A stretch of 64,000 bases of DNA, from NCBI RefSeq assembly GCF_026151205.1, contig NC_087080.1, forward strand, positions 17,149,337 through 17,213,336, in the 5' to 3' direction. The notes below the pieces were generated by a model that was given only the letters and a program-made list of their open reading frames with translations, was not told where the DNA came from and ran no database searches. Origin of the DNA: Bolinopsis microptera (lineage: Eukaryota; Ctenophora; Tentaculata; Lobata; Bolinopsidae). The position numbers and the translations under genes are program-made. Below are positions 21,982 through 63,310 of the stretch, one piece after another (position 1 is the first letter of the stretch; each line of letters begins with the position of its first letter).

Positions 21982-24213
21982 ATGCAAGACATAACTATTA
22001 CTGAAGACAACCCTCGGTCTACTAGATCGAGAAACAACTCCTCTCCTTCTGACAGAAATATCATCGATTTTACGAAACCTATTACCATCACAACCCCTGG
22101 ACAATACTTGCTCAGTAACCCTGACTCTGGTTGTAGTATTAGTCTCTTCCAGGATGTTTTTCCAAGTCAGCTATGTGATCAGTTCGCTTGTGAAATTGAA
22201 AACACTGGTGCCCTCAAACAGTACACCACAATCCACAAGCAGGCTCAAGTACAGCTCCCACGACTGTCATCTTGGTATGGCCCTGTTGACTACGCATTCT
22301 CAGGAATTGTAATGAAAGCCAACTCTGTGTCAGAATGTCCTCGTCTTATTGCAGCATATCAGCACATGGCGGAAAACATCTTTCAACCCAACAACATCGA
22401 TTGTTCCTCTGATTGCTTTTTGATCAACCAGTATAGGACAGGTCGAGATTCTTGTGGCGAACATAGCGATAATGAGCCAGAGGTTGACCTCTCTAAACCT
22501 GTTGTTACTCTGTCACTCGGTCAACAACGCTGTATGCTCATTAGAGAGGCTAAGAACTCTGGAAATGCCATCACAATCAAACTTGACCAAGGCTCAGTTC
22601 TCGTTATGCATGGTACTGATTTCCAAAAAAAGTACACTCACCAAATACCCAAAGACAATGCAATCACTGCTGCACGCACTTCAGTGACCTATAGGACCTG
22701 CAACTCCAGCTTCCTGCGTACCAGAAACGCTCTATCTACACCTCTTATTGATATGGCCATCACTCCTGTACTCGCGAACCTGTACTCGCGAACTGTACCT
22801 GCCCCCAAGACCCCAGGAGACTCCGCAAGCTCCCAGTCGCTTCAAAACAGACGTAGATCTTCTCTTACACTAACATCACTACAAACCATCATCACTGGAA
22901 GCTCCCCAGTCGGATCTCCTCTGGCCTCAAGCTCTCCCTCCGTGACCAGCAGTAAAACTTCAGTCTCTGATAGTGAGACATTCCCTCTCAGTCTAGAAGC
23001 AATGTTAGAAGCCGTTGATTCATTAAAAGAAAAAATGGTGAAAAGTGAACTTTCTCGTCATGGTAGCTCAAACTCAGGGTCCCTCATTGACTGTAAGAAA
23101 CGACTAAAGAAAGCTGTGAAAGCATGTCACAAACGCCTCAGCTTGCTTCTTCTTGAGCCTCCATCTACCTCAGCTGAGCCTGACTGCGTCACCCACTCCC
23201 TCCAAACCATGGAAAACTCTGTTATTGACCTTCAAGCTAAAATTAGCCTGCAACATACCACCCTGCAAACTCTTGTCTTGTGCTCTGACAACAAATCCAA
23301 TCAAAAAGGTAGCCCCAGCTCCCCTAATTTGTCTAACGAGCTGAATACTGTGGACAAGAGACTTGAAAAGCTTGAGGAAATCATGAGTAGCATCAACTCA
23401 AATCAACAAGACACTGCTACCTCCCTTAAAGCCTTTGAAGAAAATATCACTGCTATTAAAAACGAGGTTGAGGTCTCTAAGGCCTGCCTGCAGTCTCTCC
23501 AGCCCAATGGCCATAAAAATCCCCAAAAGAAAAGGCCCTCGCCTCATCCTGCTCAAAACCAGAACCGTGAAAGCTCAAATAGCACAACTCAGAACCCCCA
23601 TAGAAAAACCAGAAAACAGAGAAAAGTGCTCCTCCTTCATGACTCTCAGATGAACGGATTTATAGCCGAGTCTTTCTCTTCTGGGTTCAAGGTTGAAAAA
23701 AAGAAAGTAGGTTCCTTTACTGACCTGAACGGTAAACACATGAGAGATGTGATCAAAGAACCAGAAGTTGACTGCTACATTCTTCAGCTCGGAGTTAATG
23801 ATTACAGATATAATGACCGTCATGTTAATAAAGCAGTCAAGGATGCAAAAGAAGCCATCGACACACTCCTCTCAAGTTCCAGTGCTAAAATTGTTGTCTC
23901 CCTGCCCACTCCAACTCCTGGCCCAATAAGTGATCTAACAAATCAATTTGTTTCGGAGATCACCCAATTTGTCTCCACTAAAAGAGAGCTTAGTGACTTA
24001 TACCGGCGCCTCTTCACTGTAAACAACACTGGAAACTTCTCCCGAGCCATCTCTGCTGCTGAGTCATCTGAAGACTCTCCTAACCCTCTGAAGGAAGACC
24101 AACTTCATGTCTCAGAGTATGGTCTAAAAAAACTCTGTATGAATATCAAACTTGGCCTATACCGTGCCTTTGGTATGAGATCCTATAGAAAGCAGCCCCC
24201 CACAGAGCGTTAG
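21982..24213 (+). CDS. LINE ORF1: AlkB dioxygenase - coiled coil - SGNH hydrolase
   Basis: 743 residues. Residues about 40-245 form an AlkB-type Fe(II)/2-oxoglutarate dioxygenase. It has a substrate-lid region PRLSSWYGPVDYAFSG (93-108), N149-x-Y151, metal ligands H161-x-D163 and H220 (in THQIPK), and 2OG-binding R232 and R238 (RTSVTYR). The N-to-H spacing of 12, H-to-R of 12 and R-to-R of 6 resemble ALKBH2. A Ser/Pro-rich linker (about 250-310, 370-440) and a coiled coil (about 454-507) lead to a basic stretch. Residues 548-730 form an SGNH-type fold: HDSQ with S555, GVND (606-607) and DQLH (D706, H709). Esterase-like ORF1 domains are known in CR1-group LINEs; the AlkB module is the oddity. 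ORF2 starts 7 nt after the stop. Likely roles are RNA/cDNA binding with alkyl-lesion repair (inferred). Confidence 0.88.
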   Translation: MQDITITEDNPRSTRSRNNSSPSDRNIIDFTKPITITTPGQYLLSNPDSGCSISLFQDVFPSQLCDQFACEIENTGALKQYTTIHKQAQVQLPRLSSWYGPVDYAFSGIVMKANSVSECPRLIAAYQHMAENIFQPNNIDCSSDCFLINQYRTGRDSCGEHSDNEPEVDLSKPVVTLSLGQQRCMLIREAKNSGNAITIKLDQGSVLVMHGTDFQKKYTHQIPKDNAITAARTSVTYRTCNSSFLRTRNALSTPLIDMAITPVLANLYSRTVPAPKTPGDSASSQSLQNRRRSSLTLTSLQTIITGSSPVGSPLASSSPSVTSSKTSVSDSETFPLSLEAMLEAVDSLKEKMVKSELSRHGSSNSGSLIDCKKRLKKAVKACHKRLSLLLLEPPSTSAEPDCVTHSLQTMENSVIDLQAKISLQHTTLQTLVLCSDNKSNQKGSPSSPNLSNELNTVDKRLEKLEEIMSSINSNQQDTATSLKAFEENITAIKNEVEVSKACLQSLQPNGHKNPQKKRPSPHPAQNQNRESSNSTTQNPHRKTRKQRKVLLLHDSQMNGFIAESFSSGFKVEKKKVGSFTDLNGKHMRDVIKEPEVDCYILQLGVNDYRYNDRHVNKAVKDAKEAIDTLLSSSSAKIVVSLPTPTPGPISDLTNQFVSEITQFVSTKRELSDLYRRLFTVNNTGNFSRAISAAESSEDSPNPLKEDQLHVSEYGLKKLCMNIKLGLYRAFGMRSYRKQPPTER

Positions 24214-24220
24214 AATAACC

Positions 24221-27200
24221 ATGAAATTCAATAAAAAACAAGCCTCACGAGATCAACTCGCTGTAATGTCCTGGAACATTCAGGACAGCACAGGAGATGG
24301 GTCTAACAAATTTGAAAATAAAGAATTTCTTTCAATCCTCAATCAAGCTAACATTCTGTGTCTCCAAGAAACAAAGAAACAAGTTAAGATTGAAGGATAC
24401 CTTTCTTTTAATAGCAACCGCAAAAATTCTCGCTCAGGAGGGGTCTGCATTCTTGCTGAAAATGATTTAAGAAAAGGTGTTTCTTGTGTGCCTTGTAGCG
24501 AATCTGACGATATTATTGTTGTCAAACTTGACAAAAACTTTTTTAAGCTTGATTTTGACCTATTTTTAGTATGTTACTATATTAGCCCTGCATATTCGTC
24601 CTATGTCAAAAAAAATCCAGACTATACTGCTAATACTTTCTCCGCTCTTGACTCCATCTGTATCAGACTACGTCAAAAGGGAGAGGTTATCATGTGTGGC
24701 GATGCAAATGCAAGAACTGGAAAACTCCCAGACTATATCCTCTCTTGTAATGCACCTGCCATGCATGACATTTACAATGACATTGGACTTGAACATGACA
24801 TCGAAGAACCCAGAAACAACTCTGACCTGACTATATCTGAACCCCACTGCCAACATTTTCTTGACATGGTTATTAATAACCAACTCAAAATTCTTAATGG
24901 CCGTACCCTCGGGGACACCACTGGAAAAATGACCTGTCACAAATACAATGGGAGCAGTGTGGTTGACTATTTCGTAATCACCTCATGGGCAAGGGATCAT
25001 GTAAACTCTCTCCAAGTGAAGGAGTTTACATCATACTCTGACCATTGTCCATTAGTCTTGAAACTTACCACATTTGAACCATTTGTTGCCAACTTCCAGC
25101 TCCCAGACTTTTCTAATTTTCCTTGTGGCTATAAGTGGGACAGCAACACCTCTCACTCACTATTTAAAACAGCCCTTAACTCGCCCGAAATTGTTAGTAA
25201 CCTGGAAAACATTGCAGCAAACGAATTTAGCAGCACCTTGGAGGGCAATCATGAACTGAACGATGCAATTACTAACTGTCTCCACAGTGCTGCTGATATA
25301 GCGTTAAAAGTGAAAAAACCTCCTAAAACTTCCGCCCACAAGAAATGGTTTGACCCACAAATCAACTCCTCGAGGCGAAACCTGAATAGGCTAGCAAACC
25401 GGCTAGGTAGTAAGCACTGCAACAATATTCTCAGACGTGAATATTACAAGCAGCGCAATAAGCACAGTAATCTTGTTAACAGTAAGAAATTATCTTTTCT
25501 TAGGAAGTTAAATGAAGCTATTGAAGAGGGTCATATTCTTGACTGGAAAAAATTTAAAAGGCTTAAACAAGAACATGACACTAGCCCCCTACTAGACAAA
25601 TTCGATCTAGCTAGCTTTCATGATTTCTTTGCATCCCTCTATAAGAAACCAGACCAGGAGCCCGATCCCACTCACCACAATCACAATCATTACCCTGAAC
25701 CACCAGATCTGGATATCCTAAACAAGCTCATATCTGAACCCGAACTAACTTCTGCAATCAAAAAGCTCAAAAAGGGTAAAAGTTGCTCAAATGACTTGAT
25801 CTCAAACGAAATGCTTCAGAGCCTAACTCCGCTTTGTCTCCAAGTCATCCTCAAAACGTTCAACCACTCTCTGGTCTCAGGTTACTATCCATGGCATACC
25901 AGTATTATCACTCCTATCTACAAATCAGGCAACCCCTTCAGCCCAGACAATTACAGAGCAATAGCAGTTGGCAGTTGTATGGGTAAGCTGTTCTCTAGCA
26001 TTTTACTTGAACGTCTGTTATACTTCAAAAAGCTCTACTGTCCTGATCCAAAAGAACAGCTCGGTTTCTCGAAGGGTGCTCAAACTAATGATCACGTTTT
26101 CACCCTTAAGACAGTCATTGATAAATACACTAAAGTTAAAAAAGCTCGTCTCTATGCATGCTTTGTTGATCTAAGAAAGGCCTTTGACACTGTATGTAGG
26201 GACCTTCTTCTGCACAAAATAACATGCCTTGGAATTACCGGTAACTTCTTCAACTGCTTAAGTGATATGTACAAAAACTCAATTGCTCATATAAAAATCT
26301 CCAAACTCTTGTCCCCTAAAATTGATATTGGCAAAGGAACGGAGCAAGGACACCCCCTATCACCAGACCTTTTTAAAATCTATATTAACAACTTGTCATC
26401 TCTTCTGAAATCTGTTGGTGATTATCCAGTTCTTGCTGACGTTCTAATATCACATCTGCTCTGGGCTGACGATCTTGTCCTTCTTGCTCTAAGTCCCAAG
26501 GCCTTGCAAGTCAATATCAACATTCTATCTGACTTCTGTAACTCCATGGGCCTTGAAGTAAATATAAAGAAAACTAAGATTGTCATATTCAGCCCTCCCA
26601 AAAAGAAGCAGTCCCATGAAACATTTACATTGGGAGGTCAGCCCATCCAGCACACCGAAAAGTACTGCTATCTTGGCATAATATTCCACAGAAATGGATC
26701 CTTTACGGCAGCAAATACTGAGCTGAGGGCCAAAGCTCTCCGTGCTCTATATGGCCTTAAAGGCAATATAGTTAAAGATGCCCTCTCTCACCGTGCCCTT
26801 AATATTCTATTTGATTCCTTAATCAAACCAATCCTGCTTTATGGCTGTCAAGTCTTATGCCCCCACTCTAAAACAATGAGATACCTTTCAAAAATAGATG
26901 ACAAAGCCAGCCCCCAGCATACCCTGAAGTACATTGCACAGGACCACTATGAGAAATTCCACCTAAAATTTATCAAGTGGTCTTTGTCCGTCCATTCAAA
27001 AGCATCAAATATAGGTTGCTGGGGCGAAAGTGGGCGCCACCCCCTATTCTTTGAAGCCTGCAAACTTGCAATAGATTACTATAGTCGCCTTGAAAGCACC
27101 GAAAATGAACTACTTTGTGCTGCATTTCACGAGCAGATCATGCTGGGCCTTCCTTGGTATACCAACATCTCAAAGCTTCTCACCAAATACAACTTCCCCC

Positions 27201-27754
27201 ACTCATCTTCATCAAAATCTAAGCTCTCCACCCAAATCAGTCATAATATGAGGGAAGAATTCGTGAATACCTGGAAATCTGCCAAGGCCTCCTCACCAAA
27301 ACTAGAATTCTATAACTTAATTAAACATGATTTTGAACCAGAGGCATACCTACGAATAATCAAAGTACCTGATTTTCGAAAAAGCTTGACAAGGTTTCGT
27401 ATCAGCTGCCACAACCTCTACGTTGAAAGGGGCAGATACGAAACCCCTCTTGTACCAAGAGAAGAACGTTGGTGCACTTACTGCTTTTTCAGTAAAGGGC
27501 TCAAACCTATCGAGGACGAAAGCCATGTATTAATTGACTGTTTGCTTTACTCCTCAGTTAGGGAAAAATTCAACTTTTATCCCCAAAACATCACTGACCT
27601 AGCCGGTCTGCTCTCCAACAAAAATCTAGATCCTACCAAATTTACTGCCACAGCAAGAGCAATCCATTCAATTCTCTCTGTGAACGAACAATATACAGCC
27701 TATTATAAGAGCCCAGATTTCCACTCAAATACTGGCAAGTGCATAATGCTCTAG
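24221..27754 (+). CDS. LINE ORF2: AP endonuclease and reverse transcriptase
   Basis: 1177 residues. The N-terminal exonuclease/endonuclease/phosphatase-type nuclease shows WN19, E50 (LQETK), CGD161-A-N163, D249 and SD274-H275, which are the catalytic set for target-site nicking. The reverse transcriptase follows: FVDLRKAFDT (D650), GTEQGHPLSPDLF, LLWADDLVLL with W748-A-D-D751 in place of the usual F/YADD, then GLEVNIKKTKI and YLGIIF. A C-terminal C1085-x2-C1088-x13-H1102-x4-C1107 motif is probably a zinc knuckle. No RNase H was seen. With the octamer 3' tail this fits the CR1/L2 group. There are no stops or frameshifts, so the copy may be active. Confidence 0.93.
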   Translation: MKFNKKQASRDQLAVMSWNIQDSTGDGSNKFENKEFLSILNQANILCLQETKKQVKIEGYLSFNSNRKNSRSGGVCILAENDLRKGVSCVPCSESDDIIVVKLDKNFFKLDFDLFLVCYYISPAYSSYVKKNPDYTANTFSALDSICIRLRQKGEVIMCGDANARTGKLPDYILSCNAPAMHDIYNDIGLEHDIEEPRNNSDLTISEPHCQHFLDMVINNQLKILNGRTLGDTTGKMTCHKYNGSSVVDYFVITSWARDHVNSLQVKEFTSYSDHCPLVLKLTTFEPFVANFQLPDFSNFPCGYKWDSNTSHSLFKTALNSPEIVSNLENIAANEFSSTLEGNHELNDAITNCLHSAADIALKVKKPPKTSAHKKWFDPQINSSRRNLNRLANRLGSKHCNNILRREYYKQRNKHSNLVNSKKLSFLRKLNEAIEEGHILDWKKFKRLKQEHDTSPLLDKFDLASFHDFFASLYKKPDQEPDPTHHNHNHYPEPPDLDILNKLISEPELTSAIKKLKKGKSCSNDLISNEMLQSLTPLCLQVILKTFNHSLVSGYYPWHTSIITPIYKSGNPFSPDNYRAIAVGSCMGKLFSSILLERLLYFKKLYCPDPKEQLGFSKGAQTNDHVFTLKTVIDKYTKVKKARLYACFVDLRKAFDTVCRDLLLHKITCLGITGNFFNCLSDMYKNSIAHIKISKLLSPKIDIGKGTEQGHPLSPDLFKIYINNLSSLLKSVGDYPVLADVLISHLLWADDLVLLALSPKALQVNINILSDFCNSMGLEVNIKKTKIVIFSPPKKKQSHETFTLGGQPIQHTEKYCYLGIIFHRNGSFTAANTELRAKALRALYGLKGNIVKDALSHRALNILFDSLIKPILLYGCQVLCPHSKTMRYLSKIDDKASPQHTLKYIAQDHYEKFHLKFIKWSLSVHSKASNIGCWGESGRHPLFFEACKLAIDYYSRLESTENELLCAAFHEQIMLGLPWYTNISKLLTKYNFPHSSSSKSKLSTQISHNMREEFVNTWKSAKASSPKLEFYNLIKHDFEPEAYLRIIKVPDFRKSLTRFRISCHNLYVERGRYETPLVPREERWCTYCFFSKGLKPIEDESHVLIDCLLYSSVREKFNFYPQNITDLAGLLSNKNLDPTKFTATARAIHSILSVNEQYTAYYKSPDFHSNTGKCIML

Positions 27755-27956
27755 GAACTCAAAATAAACTCATGAACCATACAAATTTGATTTACTTAAA
27801 GAAAATAGCATTATATTATAACATTTCTATTTTATCCCTACACATTTGTAAATGATTAGAAGTGTGTAACTTAAATTATTTCAGAATTATAACTATTGTG
27901 AACTCAATAAAATAATTATCACTTTTGTATCCTTGTATCCTTGTATCCTTGTATCC
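27755..27956 (+). mobile_element. LINE 3' UTR with octamer tail (TTGTATCC)4
   Basis: A short AT-rich 3' UTR of about 170 bp ends in four perfect copies of TTGTATCC (27925-27956). Tandem octamers in place of poly(A) are characteristic of CR1/L2-type LINEs. This fixes the 3' end of the element. Confidence 0.85.
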
Positions 27957-28190
27957 TAATGCAGCGATTTCATTGGACGCGAACGAGAGCAATTGTTGGC
28001 GACGTTTGACTACACATGGCAGTGTTTGATCGAAAACTTGGTTTCAGATCCCCCTTTGGATGTAAAATAAAACTTGGTGTACGAGGCATATGCGCATAAA
28101 ATTAAAATGCATCGCGCGCCGTAGAAACTAAAAATCTTTAGTTAATTTGCGCGTCTTAGAGGGTTCAGTTTATACTACAGGCTATAATTA
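27957..28190. repeat. Diverged inverted counterpart of the LINE's left flank
   Basis: Directly after the LINE tail, GCAGCGATTTCATTGGACGC and TTGGCGACGTTTGACTAC resemble the reverse complement of 20995-21045 (CCAATGAAATCGCTG and AGTTGAACTTCGCCAAC). The LINE therefore sits between inverted, diverged copies of another repeat. Confidence 0.5.
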
Positions 28191-28191
28191 T

Positions 28192-28970
28192 AAACATAAT
28201 AGCCTGAGGTCCCCAGGTAAGTGTTATGGTTTATAAATTTTATTTGTTTCCTTGAATTAGTTGTTGTTTTCTTAATATTTGGACTAAAAGTTTTTAAACC
28301 AATGTTTATAATGGTTTGGCTCAGCGCGCGCTAATTTGCAGCACTTGCTCTCGGGCCACATTTCGAGAAGAAAGCGGCGCGCGCTACTTCCAATAAATTG
28401 AAACGAATAACATCCGTTAAAAAGGTTTTTTAACACTCAAATTTTTACTATCAGTTTTTAGTTTGATAGTATGTTCAATGTTTATTGTGTGGTAATCCCA
28501 GCAAACCCTACCGGCTGGTGTATATCTCCAAAAGTAAAATAAATAGAACCTTCCGGTTTTCAACAAAATTTCCGTCTCGCAAATTTAAAGTTAGCTCCCC
28601 AGGAGCCAAATTTGGAACAACTTTGTAGCGCGATGCGTTACTGTGCCGCGCCGCGCACTCAATAAGGCTTCTCACAGCGACATCGGCGAAATGCGCTACT
28701 GTGCCGCGCCGAGCTGCCATAAATTGACATCGTCAATTAAGAACAACTTTGTCATACGTTGTATGACCCGCCGCGCACGAAGTGCGCGGCTCCCCCTGTA
28801 TCGTCAGGACCATAGTGAAACGACCGTGGGGGTCGCAACGTGATACAAGAACAACTTGGATTCTGAATTAAACCGAAAAGTTTGGTTTTGAGCTAAATAA
28901 AAGATCACAGCTTTTAAATTTTGCAAAGTCATGTTTACCTGGGGACCTCAGGCTATCATGTTCATAAATA
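28192..28970. repeat. Inverted-repeat element bounded by CTGAGGTCCCCAGGTAA
   Basis: AGCCTGAGGTCCCCAGGTAA at about 28200 recurs inverted at about 28940 (TTACCTGGGGACCTCAGGCT). A third end lies at 29632. The interior is CG-rich in places and contains the repeat at 28749-28849. No coding sequence was recognised. Confidence 0.5.
28749..28849. repeat. Small hairpin-rich repeat, copy 1
   Basis: A unit of about 100 bp from TTGTCATACGTTGTATGACC to CGCAACGTGATACAAG, containing the hairpin CCGCGCACGAAGTGCGCGG. The ends are imperfect inverted repeats. Near-identical to 29028-29149. Confidence 0.7.
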
Positions 28971-29027
28971 GAGATTCGACGGAATGACAAGCTGAGCGTG
29001 GCCTAGTAAAAGCGGCCCAGTAAAAGC

Positions 29028-29149
29028 TTGTCATACGTTGTATGACCCGCCGCGCACGAAGTGCGCGGCTCCCCCTGTATCGTCAGGACGATAGTGAAAC
29101 GACCGTGGACGATAGTGAAACGACCGTGGGGGTCGCAACGTGATACAAG
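29028..29149. repeat. Small hairpin-rich repeat, copy 2
   Basis: Same unit as 28749-28849, with an internal 21-bp duplication of ACGATAGTGAAACGACCGTG. The high identity suggests recent mobility or local duplication. Confidence 0.7.
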
Positions 29150-29159
29150 TAAAAGCTGA

Positions 29160-32100
29160 CTAGATTTTTATGTTTGAAATTTTGGACAGTTAATATATGT
29201 AATATTTTAAGTATTGTCTCTACTAGTTGAAATCTTAGTCCGAAATTTAAATTACTTGTATATTGTACAAAAAAGTCGATTGTATCACCAAAAATTTGCA
29301 AAAAATCTTTATTTCTTGTTATTTTCTGATTTACTACGCACTACGGCTTTTTGATTTAAAACGGCTATTTGAGGATAAAAATCATTCTTACGGCTTGTTT
29401 GAAATAATTTTGTACTGGGCTACCAAGTTCGCAAAGATACCTACCCAACCAAGACTTTAGGAGGCAAGGGTGGGTTTGTAAACTTAATGGTCTGCACTCT
29501 TCGATCTTTTATCACCTGGATTCTTTTTGACATGTTTTTGTAATGGGTATATACTTACTGGGCCTCGCTCAGCCTGTCATTCCGCCGAATCTCTATTCGG
29601 TTTATGTTTTTATGTTTGTTTATGAACATAATAGCCTGAGGTCCCCAGGTAAGGTATATACCCTCTATCACTCTCTTGATACTCCAAGTCCCCTAAAATA
29701 TTTGCTATAAAGGTCTTGCTAGTTATGTATGAAATATATTTATGTTTGCTTTTGATACTAAATAAAATTGTTGTTTTCTTGAATTGTTGTTTTCTTGATA
29801 GTGTAAAAAATTAAAACGTTTAATTTCGCTATTATACTTTAATACCGTCCACTTCGATGGACACGGAAGAATATGAGCTGAGGGATCAGAATGCTCTCAG
29901 GGGACGGCAAAATGTTACTGGGCGGTGCTCAGCCTGCCATTCCGCCGAATCTTTATACGGCGTGCCTTTTTAGCACATTAGAAATGTTTTAGTGGCAAGT
30001 TTAAACCTAGTGACTTTTGTAGTTCACTCCAGGGCCCAAGGATTGATGTCGCCAGCGAGACTCGAACCTGAACGTTCTGATCATAAATTATTAGCCCAAG
30101 GTATTTGATCTGGCAGGAAGCAAGTGATTTTATGAGATGTTCAATCGAAATCATTATTGATACATTATTGATCATACATTACTGTACTATTTATATTGTA
30201 TACAATTTTACGGACAAAATGATTCCAGCAGGGGGCACTCCCAACCCACCGCTTCTGCGGGTAGTTGATGCACTGTTCACAAGCAAGAGCCACTTTGGTC
30301 TACCTGCTGTGAGGTGTCTCAGCTAAATGAGTTGATACCTGTCTCTTCCTTTGTGACTGTGATTAAATACAGGAAATTATCACAATTTCTTGTTTTGGTT
30401 ATAAAATCATGCTTTGAATGAGCCAAAAATACACTAAACCACTAATATTATTAAATTTTGTATTCGGGCCCTACAATCCTACAAACGTGGGTATTCATAC
30501 AATATCTGCAATTATTTTAAAAGTTGCTTCAATCCCTCAGCTGTATGTTGTCTCACTATTACACAAACTTATTATTATTCAATACCTTAAGAACGACAAA
30601 TTTAGTCTACCATAAATTTAGTCAAACTTTTTACTAAAATTGTTGTAAACCAAATTTCATGTGACTAAATTTTTTGGCAATTACTTTTGAAGTAGACCAG
30701 AATTTTAGTAGAGCACATTATGAATTGAATTTTATTGAGCTTACATTCTTTATCATATGCTTATGATAAAAAGTTAAATATGGCTAACTGTACATATAAC
30801 AGGTCCCTACTGTGTGTAATAAGAGTTTGTAAGCTATGGTATGTAACTAATGTGTGTAACATGTTGGCTCGCCGTTGGAATTTTCCCAGATCGAGAATAT
30901 TCCTCCTTACCAAAATACGCGCATTTGGTGTAAGTTACAGGATCACGAGGTTGATAATTTGTCCACGTGACCGTTTGGCGCACGGTGTGCACATGGGCCC
31001 ATTGGAAATTTCTGATACATGTGTTCCCTTGTCTGTACTTAGTTCACTATAAATATAAAGTATGACATTTATGCGAAATTGGAAAAAAAACTAGCTTAAT
31101 AATGGAAATCTCAAATAAATGAAATGGAAAATGGCCTCGAAAAGTCAAAAATTCGACTAAAATTGTTGTAGACTAAAAATTTGCGAAATTTGTGCCTAAA
31201 ATTATGGTAACCAAAATTATAGTAACCAAATTTATTGTGACCCAAATTTGTTGGCCCTAAGGTAATGATAAGTATACATTTTGAATTTTAAGTCCTTTGT
31301 AAAGTATTCTATTAAGTGATCATAGGACTGATTTTATATCCTTCATATAGATAGAGGCCTTACCTTTAGCTTTGTATATTGCGAATTATTTAATCTATAT
31401 TATATTTTAAACTTGACGAAATTTCCCCGGCAACGGGGACATAGAAGAAAAAACACCGAAAATCGACCTCAAAATGACCCTCTGGTGATGCCAAACCCAG
31501 CTCGCAAATGGAGTTGAAACCTCGCCATTTTTAGCAGGGTTGTAGAAAAAGGATAGGAATAGGCTATAGCATTCTTAGAATTTTGATTTAGGCTTTAGAT
31601 TTTTTATAATTAACGTCGGAAGTGAGGTTAAATAATCGTTAGAATAATGGCGTTATTTAAGCAAAGGTTTACTGCGCTGTTGCGTAGCAACGATAAAAAT
31701 GCACGTGCGCGAGCAACCACAGATTAACAACGCGCGTTGTTATGCTGTATGATACATCATAATTTCAAAACTAGCTCACATTTACGCTCACGCTATGACT
31801 TCTTATAACTTTGTTTGTGATTGCAATATTTTGATGCAGTAAAAAGTATCGATACTTTTTTTTCGATACTAAATTCGCTAGAGCTACACACAATGCTGAC
31901 ATGACGCCGCGCACACACAATCAACAAAAATATTGTTGTTTTCTAATTACGCAAATAACTTTGCGCAGTTAAACATTTTAATTGCCTGGCAATAATTCAA
32001 TTGACTGTCATTCTCGATTGAAATATCAGAATTTCACAACTAGCTCACATTTACTCTCATGACGCTATATACCTATATATAACTTATAACTTTGGTTGTG

Positions 32101-32476
32101 ATTGAAATTTTTTGATGCGGTAAAAAGTATCGTTTTTGGGCTATATGATGAAGAGAAATTAAAACATAACTGATGCTTAAAATTTCCTCGAACAAAGCTT
32201 TCGACTAGCGGCGGGTTTCTAGTATTCTATAATTGATAATAATATTTAATATTCTTATTGCATTGCTGTGAAAATTTGATTATAATTTTAATTCTTAATG
32301 TTTAAAAAGTTTTTTTTGTAAGAAGACTAAGTTCAGGACAATTGCTAGTGTTAATGTCATGGAAAAGTACAGCACTGAAAATTACATGTAATTTGCATAT
32401 GATATGCATCATATAATATATTGATAATGTGATATAATATCTCATCAAAATGAATTGAAGGAAGAAGGAGGATGTT
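29160..32476. other. Repeat-strewn intergenic DNA upstream of ABL
   Basis: Inverted pieces of the GCTGAGCGTGGCC/TGTCATTCCGCCGAATC family occur at about 28975, 29545-29600 and 29915-29960 (a relative is near 40795). A direct repeat, AGCTCACATTTACGCTCACG, lies at about 31770-31856 and again at about 32040-32129. No gene was recognised. The ABL promoter should lie in the last few hundred bases, but no core element stands out. Confidence 0.5.
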
Positions 32477-63267
<30,791 letters not shown>

Positions 63268-63310
63268 GTAGGTGGCACTACTTTACCTTGTTAAATAATA
63301 CATTAGTAAT

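Noticed and set aside
30010-30110. tRNA-like B box (GGTTCGAGTC) on the minus strand
   Set aside because: No acceptable A box or cloverleaf upstream. At most an old SINE remnant.
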